Assembly: GCA_947457385.1 (NCBI GenBank)
Contig: CANGUX010000002.1
Coordinates: 1-58,040, forward strand
Origin: Holosporales bacterium
GTDB taxonomy: Bacteria > Pseudomonadota > Alphaproteobacteria > Holosporales > Holosporaceae
Reading direction: 5' to 3'
DNA: 58,040 bases
Numbering within the stretch: position 1 is the first letter of the stretch; each line of letters starts with the position of its first letter. Below, in pieces: positions 36,378 through 45,727 of this stretch. The position numbers were made by a program, and so were the translations under genes. The notes beneath the pieces are model-generated. The model searched no databases and was not told the DNA's origin. It worked only from the letters and a program-made list of their open reading frames with translations.

Positions 36378-37724
36378 ATGCAAATTATAATTTGTGGGGC
36401 GGGCCAAGTAGGGACGGCTTTGCTCCAACATTTATCCATAGATTACGATATTGTGCTGATCGATACGCAAGCAGATTTATTGGAAAAAATTCAAAATGAG
36501 TATGATGTGCAAGTCATTGCAGGCAATGCTACAGATCCTAATATTTTGAAAAAAGCAGGCATTCAAGAGCAAAGTGTGCTTGTGGCCGTGACGGGATCGG
36601 ATGAAGTGAATTTAACCGTATGTCAACTGGCTGCTTCTCTTTTTAATGTACACTTCAAAGCGGCACGGTTGCGCAGGGAAAGCTATTTTCAAGAGGAATG
36701 GCATGAGCGGATCAAAGAAGAATTGAAGATCGATCTGATTCTCTCACCTGAACGTGATGCAGCCCAATCCATCTTGCAAAGCTTTAAGATCCCCTATGCC
36801 TTTGATGCCTTTTCCTTTGGGGGAAACAAACTTAAACTTATCGGCATCCAAGTGGATGGAACAGGGGGTTTGGTCAAAAAACGTATCCACGAAATTTATG
36901 AAATTTTTGCCTTGTTTGATTTTAAAATTATTAGAATTGTTCGAAATTATCAAGCATTTATACCAGAAAATCAGGATGAAATACTGCAAAATGATGCATT
37001 GTACTTTCTTGTGGCTTCCTCTCAAAGTTCTGAACTGATGAAAGCATTGGGATATCGCAATGAAGTGGCTAAGCCCATTATTATTTTTGGCGCTTCTTTG
37101 GTTACTTCCTATATCCTATCTTCGTTGAACCAAAACAAACACATTACCATTGTCGAAGAAGATCAAGAAAAAATCAAAGACTTCATTCCTCATCATCAAG
37201 ACATCACCTTCTTGCATGGGAGCCCCTTGCATCCAGAAGTGTTGATTGAAGCAGGCATTGAAAAGGCATCTCACACCATTGCGGTTACAGCCGATGATAC
37301 CGTCAATATTCTTGCATCCTTGATGGCGCACAGTTATGGCGTCACCCATCCCTTGGCCTTGGTGCAGCGCATTGGATATTTGTCCCCCCTGTTTGCTTTG
37401 GGGATTGAAAAACTCATTCATCCCTCACAACTTATCGTGGCTTCTTTGTTGCAAAAACTAACCAAGGATTATTTTTTATCCTTTTATCCTCTGGAAGGCA
37501 CATCTTCTGGCACGGTGATTGAAGCCCTGGTACAAGAAAAAGCAAGGAGTTTAGGCATGTCCTCTAACAGCCTTAATGATGTGTCCATTCAGGTTCTTGC
37601 TGTAGTTCGTCAACATAAAATTGTATGGGAACCTACCACCCTTATCCTTGACGATCGTGTGATTTTAACCACATTGCCAGAAGGCAATCAACGTGTTCAA
37701 CGTTTGTTTGCGCCTGGCGCTTAA
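36378..37724 (+). CDS. trkA: Trk potassium uptake protein TrkA
   Basis: Cytoplasmic NAD-binding regulator of the Trk K+ channel. The start was set at ATG 36378 because MQIIICGAGQVGTALLQHL is the canonical beginning; a TTG at 36357 is an upstream alternative, and no clear Shine-Dalgarno is visible. Two RCK units are present: the first Rossmann fold (GAGQVG, VIAGNATDPNILKKAGI), then its RCK-C part, then a second fold (IIIFGASLVTSYILSSL, FLHGSPLHPEVLIEAGI) and a final RCK-C domain. The membrane subunit TrkH/TrkG is not encoded nearby. Confidence 0.96.
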   Translation: MQIIICGAGQVGTALLQHLSIDYDIVLIDTQADLLEKIQNEYDVQVIAGNATDPNILKKAGIQEQSVLVAVTGSDEVNLTVCQLAASLFNVHFKAARLRRESYFQEEWHERIKEELKIDLILSPERDAAQSILQSFKIPYAFDAFSFGGNKLKLIGIQVDGTGGLVKKRIHEIYEIFALFDFKIIRIVRNYQAFIPENQDEILQNDALYFLVASSQSSELMKALGYRNEVAKPIIIFGASLVTSYILSSLNQNKHITIVEEDQEKIKDFIPHHQDITFLHGSPLHPEVLIEAGIEKASHTIAVTADDTVNILASLMAHSYGVTHPLALVQRIGYLSPLFALGIEKLIHPSQLIVASLLQKLTKDYFLSFYPLEGTSSGTVIEALVQEKARSLGMSSNSLNDVSIQVLAVVRQHKIVWEPTTLILDDRVILTTLPEGNQRVQRLFAPGA

Positions 37725-37741
37725 ACGCAATCCTTTTTCAT

Positions 37742-39682
37742 TCAAGCCGGCATTGTGGCACGTTGGGCTTGTAGTTTTGTTTTTAAGCGTGCTGCTTTTT
37801 CAAAGTCAAGGGCTTCTGCAGCCAACAGCATGTCACGCTCTAATTCAGCCAGAGAAAGGGTTGCTTCTTCCCCATGCGCAGCTGGAACGCGTTCTACATC
37901 TTCCATCAACGCTCTTTTAACCGCCGCTGGCACAATCCCATGGAATAGGTTATGTGCATGCTGCAGCGTCCGTCTTCGATCCGTTTCTTCTAACGCAGCT
38001 TGGATGGATTTAGTGTATCGATCGCCATATAAAATCACACGTCCTTTAGGATGACGAGACGCACGTCCCATGGTTTGAATCAAGGAAGTTTGAGAGCGCA
38101 AATAGCCCTCTTTATCGGCATCGAGAATCGCGACCAATTGGCATTCTGGAATATCTAACCCCTCACGCAACAAGTTAATGCCAATAAGGATATCAAAGAG
38201 GCCTTTTCTTAGATCAGCGATCAGCTGAATGCGTTCGAGTGTATCTACATCTGAATGCATATAGCGTGCCTTAAAGCCGGCTTCGATCAGGTAATCTGAT
38301 AAATGTTCTGCCATTTTCTTGGTCAAGGTGGTAATGAGAATCCGTCCGCCTTCTGCAATGACCGTGGTCAGTTCTCCCATCAAATGATCGATTTGACCTT
38401 CGCTGGGATGCATGGTGCACTGGGGATCTAGCAAGCCTGTAGGACGAATCAACTGTTCCACCACTTCCCCCTTTACTTGGTCAAGTTCCCACGATCCTGG
38501 TGTGGCCGAAACAAACACGGTCATGGGGCGCATGGCATCCCACTCCTCAAAAGTAAGGGGGCGATTATCGCGACAAGAGGGCAACCTAAAGCCATAGTCA
38601 TACAACGTCTTTTTTCGTGAAGCATCGCCAATAGACATCCCTTTCACCTGAGGCACAGAAACATGGCTTTCATCCACCATTAAAAGGGTCTCTGGCGGAA
38701 GATAACTGAACAAGGTGGGAGGAGGCTCTCCTTCTGCGCGTCCCGTGAGGTGCCGAGAATAATTTTCGATACCCGAACAGATTCCAGTGGCCGCTAACTG
38801 TTCCAAATCAAAGGTGACACGTTCCTCCAAGCGTTGCGCTTCTAATAACCGCTGTTCAGTCCTCAGTTCTATAAGCCGATGGGCCAGTTCTTTTCGTATC
38901 TTAAGCAGGGCTTGTTGCAGCGTAGGCCCGGGGGTCACATAATGACTGTTGGGATAAATTCTTACGCTGGCAAGTGTGGTGATGCGTTTTCCCGTAAGCG
39001 CCTCGATCTCATAGAGTTCATCAAGCTCTGAACCAAAAAAAGAAAAACGCCAAGCACGATCTTCATAATGCGCAGGAAAAAGATCAATGCGATCGCCTCG
39101 AACACGAAAGGTGCCACGTTTGAATTCTATATCGTTGCGCTTATACTGCAGGCCAGAAAGAGCCCGCAAAAATTCAGACCAAACCATCTTTTGGCCTACT
39201 TTGGCGGTGATAGAAAGCTCTTGATAGGTATCAATGTCACCTAATCCATAAATACAGGAAACACTGGCCACCACAATAACATCCTTGCGTTCTAACAAGG
39301 ATCGCGTAGCACTGTGTCGCATGCGTTCGATTTGCTCGTTAATGGTAGCTTCTTTTTCGATATGGGTATTGCTGGCAGGCATGTAAGCTTCGGGCCTGTA
39401 GTAATCATAATAAGAAACAAAATATTCCACAGCATTATGCGGGAAAAATCCTTTCATTTCTCCATAAATTTGAGCTGCAAGCGTTTTGTTAGGTGCCAAA
39501 ATAAGCGCAGGACGTTGCATTTGTGCAATAACATTGGCCATGGTAAATGTCTTTCCTGAGCCTGTTACCCCCAGCAAGACTTGATCTCGTTTGCCGCAAT
39601 GAATGCCCTGGACCAACGCATCTATGGCATGAGGTTGCGCCCCTGCAGGCGCAAAAGGAGAGACCAAATGAAAAGGACCCAC
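37742..39682 (-). CDS. uvrB: Excinuclease ABC subunit B
   Basis: Damage-verifying helicase of nucleotide excision repair, 646 residues. Walker A (LLGVTGSGKTFTMANV), the beta-hairpin region (YYDYYRPEAYMPASNTHIEK), DESHVSVPQ, helicase motifs V and VI (NLLREGLDIPECQLVAILDADK, QTMGRASRHPKGRVILYGD) and a C-terminal UVR domain (LAELERDMLLAAEALDFEKA) are all visible. The start is GTG. The N-terminus is slightly shorter than usual. It ends 17 bases from the convergent trkA. uvrC is also in this window, at 45.7 kb, but is not co-transcribed. Confidence 0.98.
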   Translation of the reverse strand: MGPFHLVSPFAPAGAQPHAIDALVQGIHCGKRDQVLLGVTGSGKTFTMANVIAQMQRPALILAPNKTLAAQIYGEMKGFFPHNAVEYFVSYYDYYRPEAYMPASNTHIEKEATINEQIERMRHSATRSLLERKDVIVVASVSCIYGLGDIDTYQELSITAKVGQKMVWSEFLRALSGLQYKRNDIEFKRGTFRVRGDRIDLFPAHYEDRAWRFSFFGSELDELYEIEALTGKRITTLASVRIYPNSHYVTPGPTLQQALLKIRKELAHRLIELRTEQRLLEAQRLEERVTFDLEQLAATGICSGIENYSRHLTGRAEGEPPPTLFSYLPPETLLMVDESHVSVPQVKGMSIGDASRKKTLYDYGFRLPSCRDNRPLTFEEWDAMRPMTVFVSATPGSWELDQVKGEVVEQLIRPTGLLDPQCTMHPSEGQIDHLMGELTTVIAEGGRILITTLTKKMAEHLSDYLIEAGFKARYMHSDVDTLERIQLIADLRKGLFDILIGINLLREGLDIPECQLVAILDADKEGYLRSQTSLIQTMGRASRHPKGRVILYGDRYTKSIQAALEETDRRRTLQHAHNLFHGIVPAAVKRALMEDVERVPAAHGEEATLSLAELERDMLLAAEALDFEKAARLKTKLQAQRATMPA

Positions 39683-39810
39683 TGTTTCTCTAGCACGCTG
39701 CTTTACCAGGAAAGCATACCCATGTCCCTTCTTTTTGTCTATGAACGTGCTTAAGGTATTTTTTAAGAAAAACAGGAGTATTTTTTAGACCTAAGCCATC
39801 AAGTCCAGTT

Positions 39811-41865
39811 ATGTGTAACAGATTGTTTTGGAAAGAATTGTTAGGGGGAATAGGGGTCCTTGGCGTGCTTTGGGCATTTCCTCTTTATGCCAGCTGGACG
39901 CCTTACATAGAGGGGCTCGTGGGCTTTGAAGGGGTAGCAGAAACAGTCAAAGGGAAATCTGTCACATCTTCTTTGTCTTTTTTTGTGCCAACGTCATCTT
40001 TTACATTTTTCAATTTAAATACGTTGCGTAATAAAGGGCAAAAAGGGCAAAAAATAGGATCCTTTTTAGGGGTAAATGTTGGCATAGATTATGAGACCGC
40101 AAAAGGATGGATTTGGGGAATCTATGGTGGTGGAGGCTATTCAGGGGCGCAAAGATGCGCTTCCTATGACAGCTTTATTTTTACAAAAGGCAATGAAAAG
40201 GGCAAGCCCAATGCCGCGCCTGTTCCTTTAAAAGATTATGCCTATATCATATTAGGAGGCCGTTTTGGAAAAAGATTAGGAAAATGGACGCCCTACATTG
40301 CATTGGGCCTTACAGGACACTATACCCAAAGAAGCATTTGCCACACCACAAAAGGGGGCCCCATCATGGGGGCGGATGCAGAGTCAGAGGCCAGAAGAAA
40401 TGCAGGAGCTGGTCCCATAGAAGCCTACGCTGATGGAGAAGAAGTTGAAGACCAAACCAGGCATTCTAGCTCTCAATCTTTGCTTTCCGACTCTTTTTTG
40501 CCTTTCAGTTCCGATGGATCGCGTTGTCCTCGGGGCTCTACGTCCAAGCATCCTTCTTCTAGCTCTCAACCTTTGCTTTCCGACTCTTTTTTGCCCTTCA
40601 GTTCCGATGGTTCTGAGAATGCAATCATAGCGATATCGCATCCTTCTGATTCTTTTGGATCTTCTGGCCTATCTTGTTTGTTGGATGTCTCTCATTCAAA
40701 CCTAAATTCAAGCAATACATCTATCCAATCCATTAGTGAGATGCAAAATATTTTGCATGTGCTGAATCCTTCCTGGCCCATGCAGGCAGATCTTCCAGAA
40801 AATGAAAATGCTATTCATGCTCTTCGTCCAGAACCCCTTAATCTCAAGCGCCCTTTGCAACAAGATTTCCAGGCATCGGCTCCATGTTCCCCAATGCTCC
40901 AAGAGGCTCGTACGCCTTCCTGGCCCATGCAGGCAGATCTTCCAGAAAATGAAAATGTTATTCATGCTCTTCGTCCAGAACCCCTCAATATCAAGCCCCC
41001 TTTGCAACAAGGTTTCCAGGCATCGGCTCCATGTCCCCCAATGCTCCAAGAGGCTCGTACGCCTTCCTGGCCCATGCAGACAGATCTGTTAGAGGATGGA
41101 CATGTTGCTGATGCTCTTCGTCCAGAACCCCTCAATCCCCCGCTACAAAACTCTTCTCACCCTACATCTATTTCTCAACAAAGATTCAGCGCTTCTTCTG
41201 ATGCACGCTCTGTTCATGCAGCACAACGTCTACCCCAATCTCCTCGTCAATCCACGTCTCAGATATTGTCGATAGTTTCTGCCCCTTCTATGCTTCATTT
41301 TGAGGCTATCTCTCCCATTCATTCATCCGATTCTTCTTCAGCATTCAAGATGGACTCTGTGGATCTTGAATGGGATAAAGAAAGCATGCATGATAACGAC
41401 TATGAAACAGCCAACGGATTGAAGTCGCTTTCTGAAGACGCCATTTCTTTACAGAAAAAAGACGTTCAAAGGGTGCAAAAAAACACAAAAGGAGGAAAAA
41501 AAGGAGGGGATGCAAGCACTGATTTCGTCGCAGCGGACGAAGGAACGCGTACTAAATCAAGCTTCATCCCCTGTATTTTAAGCAAAATAGGATTAGACTA
41601 TCGTTTGTCTACGCGGGTTACACTTGGGTTTGCAGTCGCTCTGGAAATTGGGAAAAAGACAACAACCCCTTTTCGTAAACTTAAAACCGTTTCCATGGCG
41701 ACCGCTTTGGGGGGGGCAGGTTACCAAGGGGGTGCCCCAGGCGCATCCTTTACAGGACCTACAACCACACCTGATCCTCATGCACACGTCAAATGGAGAG
41801 CTTTGTTTTCCAGTTTGATGTTTTCTGTCAAGTATACTTTCCCTCCCTTTCGACAAGGTCTTTGA
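39811..41865 (+). CDS. Predicted outer-membrane barrel with long repeat-bearing insert
   Basis: Unrecognised 684-residue protein. A signal peptide (LLGGIGVLGVLWAFPLYA) precedes residues 28-190, which look like small outer-membrane barrel strands (WTPYIEGLVGFEGV, FLGVNVGIDYETAKGWIWGI, YIILGGRFGKRLGKWTPYIAL). Residues about 190-590 form a low-complexity Ser/Pro/Gln-rich insert with two tandem repeat families, and 590-684 again look like strands (KIGLDYRLSTRVTLGFAVAL, ending SSLMFSVKYTF). I infer one barrel with a giant loop, probably surface-exposed. The canonical terminal Phe is followed by PPFRQGL, and the gene overlaps convergent serC by 38 bases. Function is unknown; adhesion or host interaction is a guess. 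Confidence 0.75.
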   Translation: MCNRLFWKELLGGIGVLGVLWAFPLYASWTPYIEGLVGFEGVAETVKGKSVTSSLSFFVPTSSFTFFNLNTLRNKGQKGQKIGSFLGVNVGIDYETAKGWIWGIYGGGGYSGAQRCASYDSFIFTKGNEKGKPNAAPVPLKDYAYIILGGRFGKRLGKWTPYIALGLTGHYTQRSICHTTKGGPIMGADAESEARRNAGAGPIEAYADGEEVEDQTRHSSSQSLLSDSFLPFSSDGSRCPRGSTSKHPSSSSQPLLSDSFLPFSSDGSENAIIAISHPSDSFGSSGLSCLLDVSHSNLNSSNTSIQSISEMQNILHVLNPSWPMQADLPENENAIHALRPEPLNLKRPLQQDFQASAPCSPMLQEARTPSWPMQADLPENENVIHALRPEPLNIKPPLQQGFQASAPCPPMLQEARTPSWPMQTDLLEDGHVADALRPEPLNPPLQNSSHPTSISQQRFSASSDARSVHAAQRLPQSPRQSTSQILSIVSAPSMLHFEAISPIHSSDSSSAFKMDSVDLEWDKESMHDNDYETANGLKSLSEDAISLQKKDVQRVQKNTKGGKKGGDASTDFVAADEGTRTKSSFIPCILSKIGLDYRLSTRVTLGFAVALEIGKKTTTPFRKLKTVSMATALGGAGYQGGAPGASFTGPTTTPDPHAHVKWRALFSSLMFSVKYTFPPFRQGL
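40465..40617 (+). repeat. Two copies of a 93-bp repeat inside the barrel gene
   Basis: The segment encoding SSSQSLLSDSFLPFSSDGS begins at about 40465 and again at 40558, 93 bases (31 codons) apart. The second copy differs by only a few bases (Q-S to Q-P). Only about 57 bases of each unit are closely conserved. Confidence 0.85.
40768..41140 (+). repeat. Two and a half copies of a 147-bp repeat inside the barrel gene
   Basis: Units start at 40768, 40915 and 41062, an exact 147-base (49-codon) period. Each begins with codons for PSWPMQADLPENENAIHALR and continues RPEPLN. The first two units are nearly identical; the third diverges after about 20 codons and stops half-way. The codon-exact period keeps the frame. 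Confidence 0.92.
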
Positions 41866-42988
41866 TCCTTTTTAATAAACTCAGAAGGTCGTCTTCTTCC
41901 ATCGATGGACCGCACCAAATCCGAAAAGAGGGAACAGAACAGCGGGCATGATTGACTAGATCAAATCCATCGTTCCCAAAACATGCTTGCATGTGATAGA
42001 ACCAATCCCATTGCTGAGCACGAGAAAGAGCAGAAAATTTAGAAGAAGTAAGGCTTAAACAAACAGGACCATAAGCTCGATAGGCGGGCCAAGGCACCAG
42101 AAAATCAATCCATGGGTGCTCATGACACCAAGCTTCTACGACAGAAAAATTTCTTTTGGTGCGATGCAAAGCTGCTTTTAACCCACCACGCTGTCTATAA
42201 ATATCAAGGAGATGGAGTCCTTCTTCAATGCAGAGCATGGAAGGGGTGTTGATTAATTTCCCATCTTCTAGATCTTTTACATGATCTTTGATGCGAAAAA
42301 TACGTGGCATGGGCCAACGAGGCCGTTGAACGGCAAGACGTTCTTGTGCACGAGGACCAAGCACCAAAATGCCTGTAGAAGCTTCTCCTGCCAAACCCTT
42401 TTGCCAAGAAAAGGCGGTAACGTCTAAATAATCCCATGGCAAGGCGGTGGTAAAGACGGCAGAAGTGGCATCACAGAGGACAAGGCTTCCTGTGTTTGCC
42501 CTATGACGCGCCATTAACCAACCGTGATCTTCCCCAACCCAAATGCCATGGGTTGTGCCACACCAGGTCAAAACCAGGTCATGTTCAGGGCAATGCGCCT
42601 GAAATCCATGAGGAGGGGGCGATGTTAAGCTGCGATAGGAGAGCTGCAATTCTTGGCGAATTTCAGAAGCCCACAGTTCACTAAAAACATCCCACTCTAG
42701 CACATCGATTCCACGATGCGGGTCTAAAAAATTCCATAAGGCCATGCCCATGGCACCACTGGCAGAAGCTGGGGTAAAAAAAAGCACATGAGAATCCGGA
42801 ATCTCTAACAGAGCCTTTAACTGGGAAGAAAGGGATTGAATTTTTGCCAACCCCTCAGCAGAGCGATGGGAACGCCCCATTAAAAAGGATCCCAAAGCCT
42901 GAAGTGACCACTCTTTTGGTTTGACACACGGGCCCGAAGAAAAAAAAGGGCGCGTGTTTTTAGGATGCAGCACGATACGAAGATACAA
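41828..42988 (-). CDS. serC: Phosphoserine aminotransferase
   Basis: PLP enzyme converting phosphohydroxypyruvate and glutamate to phosphoserine (serine, and in some species vitamin B6, biosynthesis); 386 residues. It resembles the alphaproteobacterial SerC subfamily: FSSGPCVKPKEWSLQALGS, GRSHRSAEGLAKI, then CDATSAVFTTALPWDYLDV with the PLP Lys in FSWQKGLAGEA, and NTPSMLCIEEGLHLL. serA, its usual partner in alphaproteobacteria, is not adjacent. The 3' end overlaps the barrel gene by 38 bases in convergent orientation. Confidence 0.96.
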   Translation of the reverse strand: MYLRIVLHPKNTRPFFSSGPCVKPKEWSLQALGSFLMGRSHRSAEGLAKIQSLSSQLKALLEIPDSHVLFFTPASASGAMGMALWNFLDPHRGIDVLEWDVFSELWASEIRQELQLSYRSLTSPPPHGFQAHCPEHDLVLTWCGTTHGIWVGEDHGWLMARHRANTGSLVLCDATSAVFTTALPWDYLDVTAFSWQKGLAGEASTGILVLGPRAQERLAVQRPRWPMPRIFRIKDHVKDLEDGKLINTPSMLCIEEGLHLLDIYRQRGGLKAALHRTKRNFSVVEAWCHEHPWIDFLVPWPAYRAYGPVCLSLTSSKFSALSRAQQWDWFYHMQACFGNDGFDLVNHARCSVPSFRIWCGPSMEEDDLLSLLKRIKDLVEREGKYT

Positions 42989-43085
42989 AAAGCTTTTAAT
43001 ACTCTATCGTGGTTCTATAAAACAGCGCTAGACGTACTAGGAAACTCTATGAAATAATGAGAGATGTAATAGAGATACACAGATT

Positions 43086-43397
43086 ATGGACGCAATTCGC
43101 AAAGAGATTGAGACACATGCCGTTGTCTTGTTTATGAAGGGATCTCCAGCATATCCCATGTGTGGATTTTCCCGTACCGTCGTTAAACTATTAGAAGATC
43201 TTAATGTGCCTTTTAAAGGAATCGATATTTTACAAGATCCTGAATTGCGTGCCAATCTAAAGATTTTTTCAGATTGGCCAACCTTTCCTCAACTGTATAT
43301 CCAGGGGCAATTTATAGGAGGATGCGATATCGTTCGAGATATGGTGCAAGCTGGAGAACTCCAAGCTCTCGTTTCACCTCTGCTTGCTTCTCTATAA
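43086..43397 (+). CDS. grxD: Monothiol glutaredoxin (Grx4 type)
   Basis: Cytoplasmic CGFS glutaredoxin that binds and transfers [2Fe-2S] clusters with glutathione; 103 residues. The sequence is canonical: VVLFMKGSPAYPMCGFSR with the single active Cys at residue 26, then the cis-Pro region WPTFPQLYIQGQFIGGCDIV. The usual gene next to it, a BolA homologue, is not seen. Together with cyaY at 18 kb it points to an Isc-type iron-sulfur system. Confidence 0.98.
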   Translation: MDAIRKEIETHAVVLFMKGSPAYPMCGFSRTVVKLLEDLNVPFKGIDILQDPELRANLKIFSDWPTFPQLYIQGQFIGGCDIVRDMVQAGELQALVSPLLASL

Positions 43398-43443
43398 ATA
43401 CATAAAATAAGTGCGTATTTTCTGTATAGAGATTTGATATGGA

Positions 43444-44097
43444 TTAGGAAGTGTAATAAGTCAGCGCTTTTTCCGCTGCGCGTTGCTCTGCTTCTCTTTT
43501 GGAATGTCCTTGACCTAAGAATGAACGTTCTTCAGGAAGAATATGAATATAAACAGAAAAAACAGGGGCATGAGGCGGCCCTTCTTGATGCATCAGCTCA
43601 TAAACAGGCAATCCATATCCTATGGCCTGAAGTTTCTCTTGTAGCAGGGTCTTTGCATCTCTTGAAATGACAAAATCCCAAAACAAAGGGGCCCAAAGAA
43701 CGCGAATGACGCCTTTAGCCTGTTCTAATCCCCCATCTAAATACAATGCCCCAATAAGGGCTTCACAGGTATCAGCAAGCACACGGTGGCTAAAAGGAGC
43801 TCTGGATTCTCGAATGACAAAAGCGTCTAACTCTAGATACCCCGCCACGTCACATAGGGCTTGACGCCTCACCAAGGTGGAGAATCTCTTGGCTAAATCC
43901 CCTTCATGCTCATGGGGATAGGCTTCATAAAGCCAATGAGATATCACAAGACCAAGAACGCGATCGCCTAAAAATTCCAATCGCTGAAACGCTGTGCCCC
44001 CCGCACCTGGATGGGTCAAGGCTTCCTTTAACAAAAGAGGATTCTGGAATACGTATCCTAGCCTTTTTTCTAATGTTTCTTTTTCCAACCATGCCAC
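43444..44097 (-). CDS. rnc: Ribonuclease III
   Basis: Double-strand-specific endoribonuclease that processes rRNA and structured mRNAs; 217 residues. The catalytic signature FQRLEFLGDRVLGLVIS carries the acidic residues E41 and D45, and the second acidic site is in ADTCEALIGALYLDGG. A C-terminal dsRNA-binding domain follows (KTLLQEKLQAIGYGLPVYEL, ending HSKREAEQRAAEKALTYY). It starts two bases after lepB, the classic lepB-rnc pair, but era, normally third, is absent. Confidence 0.98.
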   Translation of the reverse strand: MAWLEKETLEKRLGYVFQNPLLLKEALTHPGAGGTAFQRLEFLGDRVLGLVISHWLYEAYPHEHEGDLAKRFSTLVRRQALCDVAGYLELDAFVIRESRAPFSHRVLADTCEALIGALYLDGGLEQAKGVIRVLWAPLFWDFVISRDAKTLLQEKLQAIGYGLPVYELMHQEGPPHAPVFSVYIHILPEERSFLGQGHSKREAEQRAAEKALTYYTS

Positions 44098-44099
44098 CT

Positions 44100-44891
44100 T
44101 TAAATGGCTTTATTCAAAGTGCGCCCAAATCGAATTCTAAAAGGGACCTTAAACCAAGTCCAAGGCTGCTTTAAATAGATATCATGGGTATCCAGCGAAA
44201 AAAAGATGAACAAGGCGCGTCCCAACAAAAATTTTTGGGGCACAAATCCTAAACGATCTGTAAACCGACTGTCTCCAGATCCATCCCAATTATCCCCCAT
44301 AAAAAAATAATGCCCTTCCGGAACCTTTAAAAGAGGCGTATTGTCCCCTGCTTTGCTGCCAAATGGAGCTTGTTTAAGAACGCTATAGGGATGCATCTTT
44401 CCCGTGCCCGTTGGAATCTGGGTTTTATATACAGTGCCCTCTATAGATTCTTCCCCATCATGATCTTTGTATCCTTCTTTTTGTTTTTCAAGGAGCAGTT
44501 CAACACCGTTTAAATAGAGCTTTCCTTGATTCATTTGAACGGTGTCTCCTGGCAATCCCACAAGACGTTTAATCCAGTCTTCTCGTGTATCGTTGGGATT
44601 GGTAAAGACTACAATATCCCCTCGTTTAGGCGGAAATAAAATGGGAGAATGGCCTTTAAAATAATTCAAATATCCCCCAAACAACAAACTATATCGAGAC
44701 CAGCCATAGGGGAATTTAGTCACCACAATGGTATCCCCCACCAAGAGCGATGGGATCATCGATCCTGAAGGGATACGAAAGGGCGATACGAGAAAAGAAC
44801 GCACCAAAAGCACACACAATAAAAAAAACCAAAACCCTCCTAACCCATGCTTAGACGTTTTTGGTGCATCTGAAGGAACAATCGTTTGCAT
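44100..44891 (-). CDS. lepB: Signal peptidase I
   Basis: Inner-membrane protease that removes Sec and Tat signal peptides; 263 residues. One membrane segment (FWFFLLCVLLVRSFLVSPF) anchors the periplasmic catalytic domain. The Ser nucleophile is in RIPSGSMIPSLLVGD (S44) and the general-base Lys in DWIKRLVGLPGD (K108); box E, GDNWDGSGDSRF, is intact. It is upstream of and nearly abutting rnc. Confidence 0.98.
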   Translation of the reverse strand: MQTIVPSDAPKTSKHGLGGFWFFLLCVLLVRSFLVSPFRIPSGSMIPSLLVGDTIVVTKFPYGWSRYSLLFGGYLNYFKGHSPILFPPKRGDIVVFTNPNDTREDWIKRLVGLPGDTVQMNQGKLYLNGVELLLEKQKEGYKDHDGEESIEGTVYKTQIPTGTGKMHPYSVLKQAPFGSKAGDNTPLLKVPEGHYFFMGDNWDGSGDSRFTDRLGFVPQKFLLGRALFIFFSLDTHDIYLKQPWTWFKVPFRIRFGRTLNKAI

Positions 44892-44974
44892 GAAAGGGAC
44901 CTAAAGGCTTTAAATAAGATCCTTTATTATAATAAGATACGTCAAAACACGCTAGGGATATTTATCCCATCGCC

Positions 44975-45634
44975 TTATCGGGCTGCTTCTTCCACAGAAA
45001 CCGTTTGCAGAATGGTGTGCAGTTCTTGCTGATTCAAAGGAGGCTCTTTTTTTTGATTTTGCACAGGATAAAGGGTTCTTAATCTCCCTTTTCCCAAGAC
45101 CAGGACCATATGGGAAGCCTTCCAGATTTTTCCATCGTGGGTTAAAGAAATCCCCAAAGGTAACGGCGTTTTCACCAAAGGAACCTGCACAGCGATTTGA
45201 AACACATGGACGCCATGGTCATTGTGATAGCGATGAATTTTGACCGATTTTGAGGTAATGGCTGCATCTAATTTTTTCGAAAAAATCTTGATTTTTGAAG
45301 GAGGAATACAAAAATAACCCAAAATCGCAGAAGATCCTTTCAGTTTTTTTTCTTGTGCAAGTTGTAAAGAGAGCCATGTTTGCGTATCTTGAACAGGAGC
45401 TTTGCCCTTTAAAGTTTCAGCAGGAAAATAATGGGTGTGGTGAGTCGGGGTAGCAATGGATCGAGACTGTATCATGGCACAAACGTTTGAAAGTTTTTTC
45501 CATTCTTGTTTCAGAAGCGTTGCAGTATGATCAGAAATCTGGAGATAACCCCCTGATTTTGCTTTAGCAAAACAAGAAGAATGTTCTAGTGTAAAAAAAA
45601 CCAATGAAAGCATAAATGTTATAAAAATAGGCAT
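44975..45634 (-). CDS. Secreted protein of unknown function
   Basis: I do not recognise this 219-residue protein. The N-terminus is a signal peptide (MPIFITFMLSLVFFTLEHSS, cleavage near SCFAKA), so it is probably periplasmic. The remainder is basic, with a mixed alpha/beta look: YLQISDHTATLLKQEWKKL, then AILGYFCIPPSKIKIF, VFQIAVQVPLVKTPLPLGIS and HMVLVLGKGRLRTLYPVQ. No lipobox or known motif is seen. It lies alone, upstream of lepB on the same strand with an 83-base gap, and divergent from uvrC. Confidence 0.75.
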   Translation of the reverse strand: MPIFITFMLSLVFFTLEHSSCFAKAKSGGYLQISDHTATLLKQEWKKLSNVCAMIQSRSIATPTHHTHYFPAETLKGKAPVQDTQTWLSLQLAQEKKLKGSSAILGYFCIPPSKIKIFSKKLDAAITSKSVKIHRYHNDHGVHVFQIAVQVPLVKTPLPLGISLTHDGKIWKASHMVLVLGKGRLRTLYPVQNQKKEPPLNQQELHTILQTVSVEEAAR

Positions 45635-45727
45635 AACACATCCAATGAGTTAGTATTCTTATCTTTATTGTTTCACAAACCAAGCGTAAATTGCCATGTA
45701 TTGCTCAAAATTCACTTCTTCCATGCC

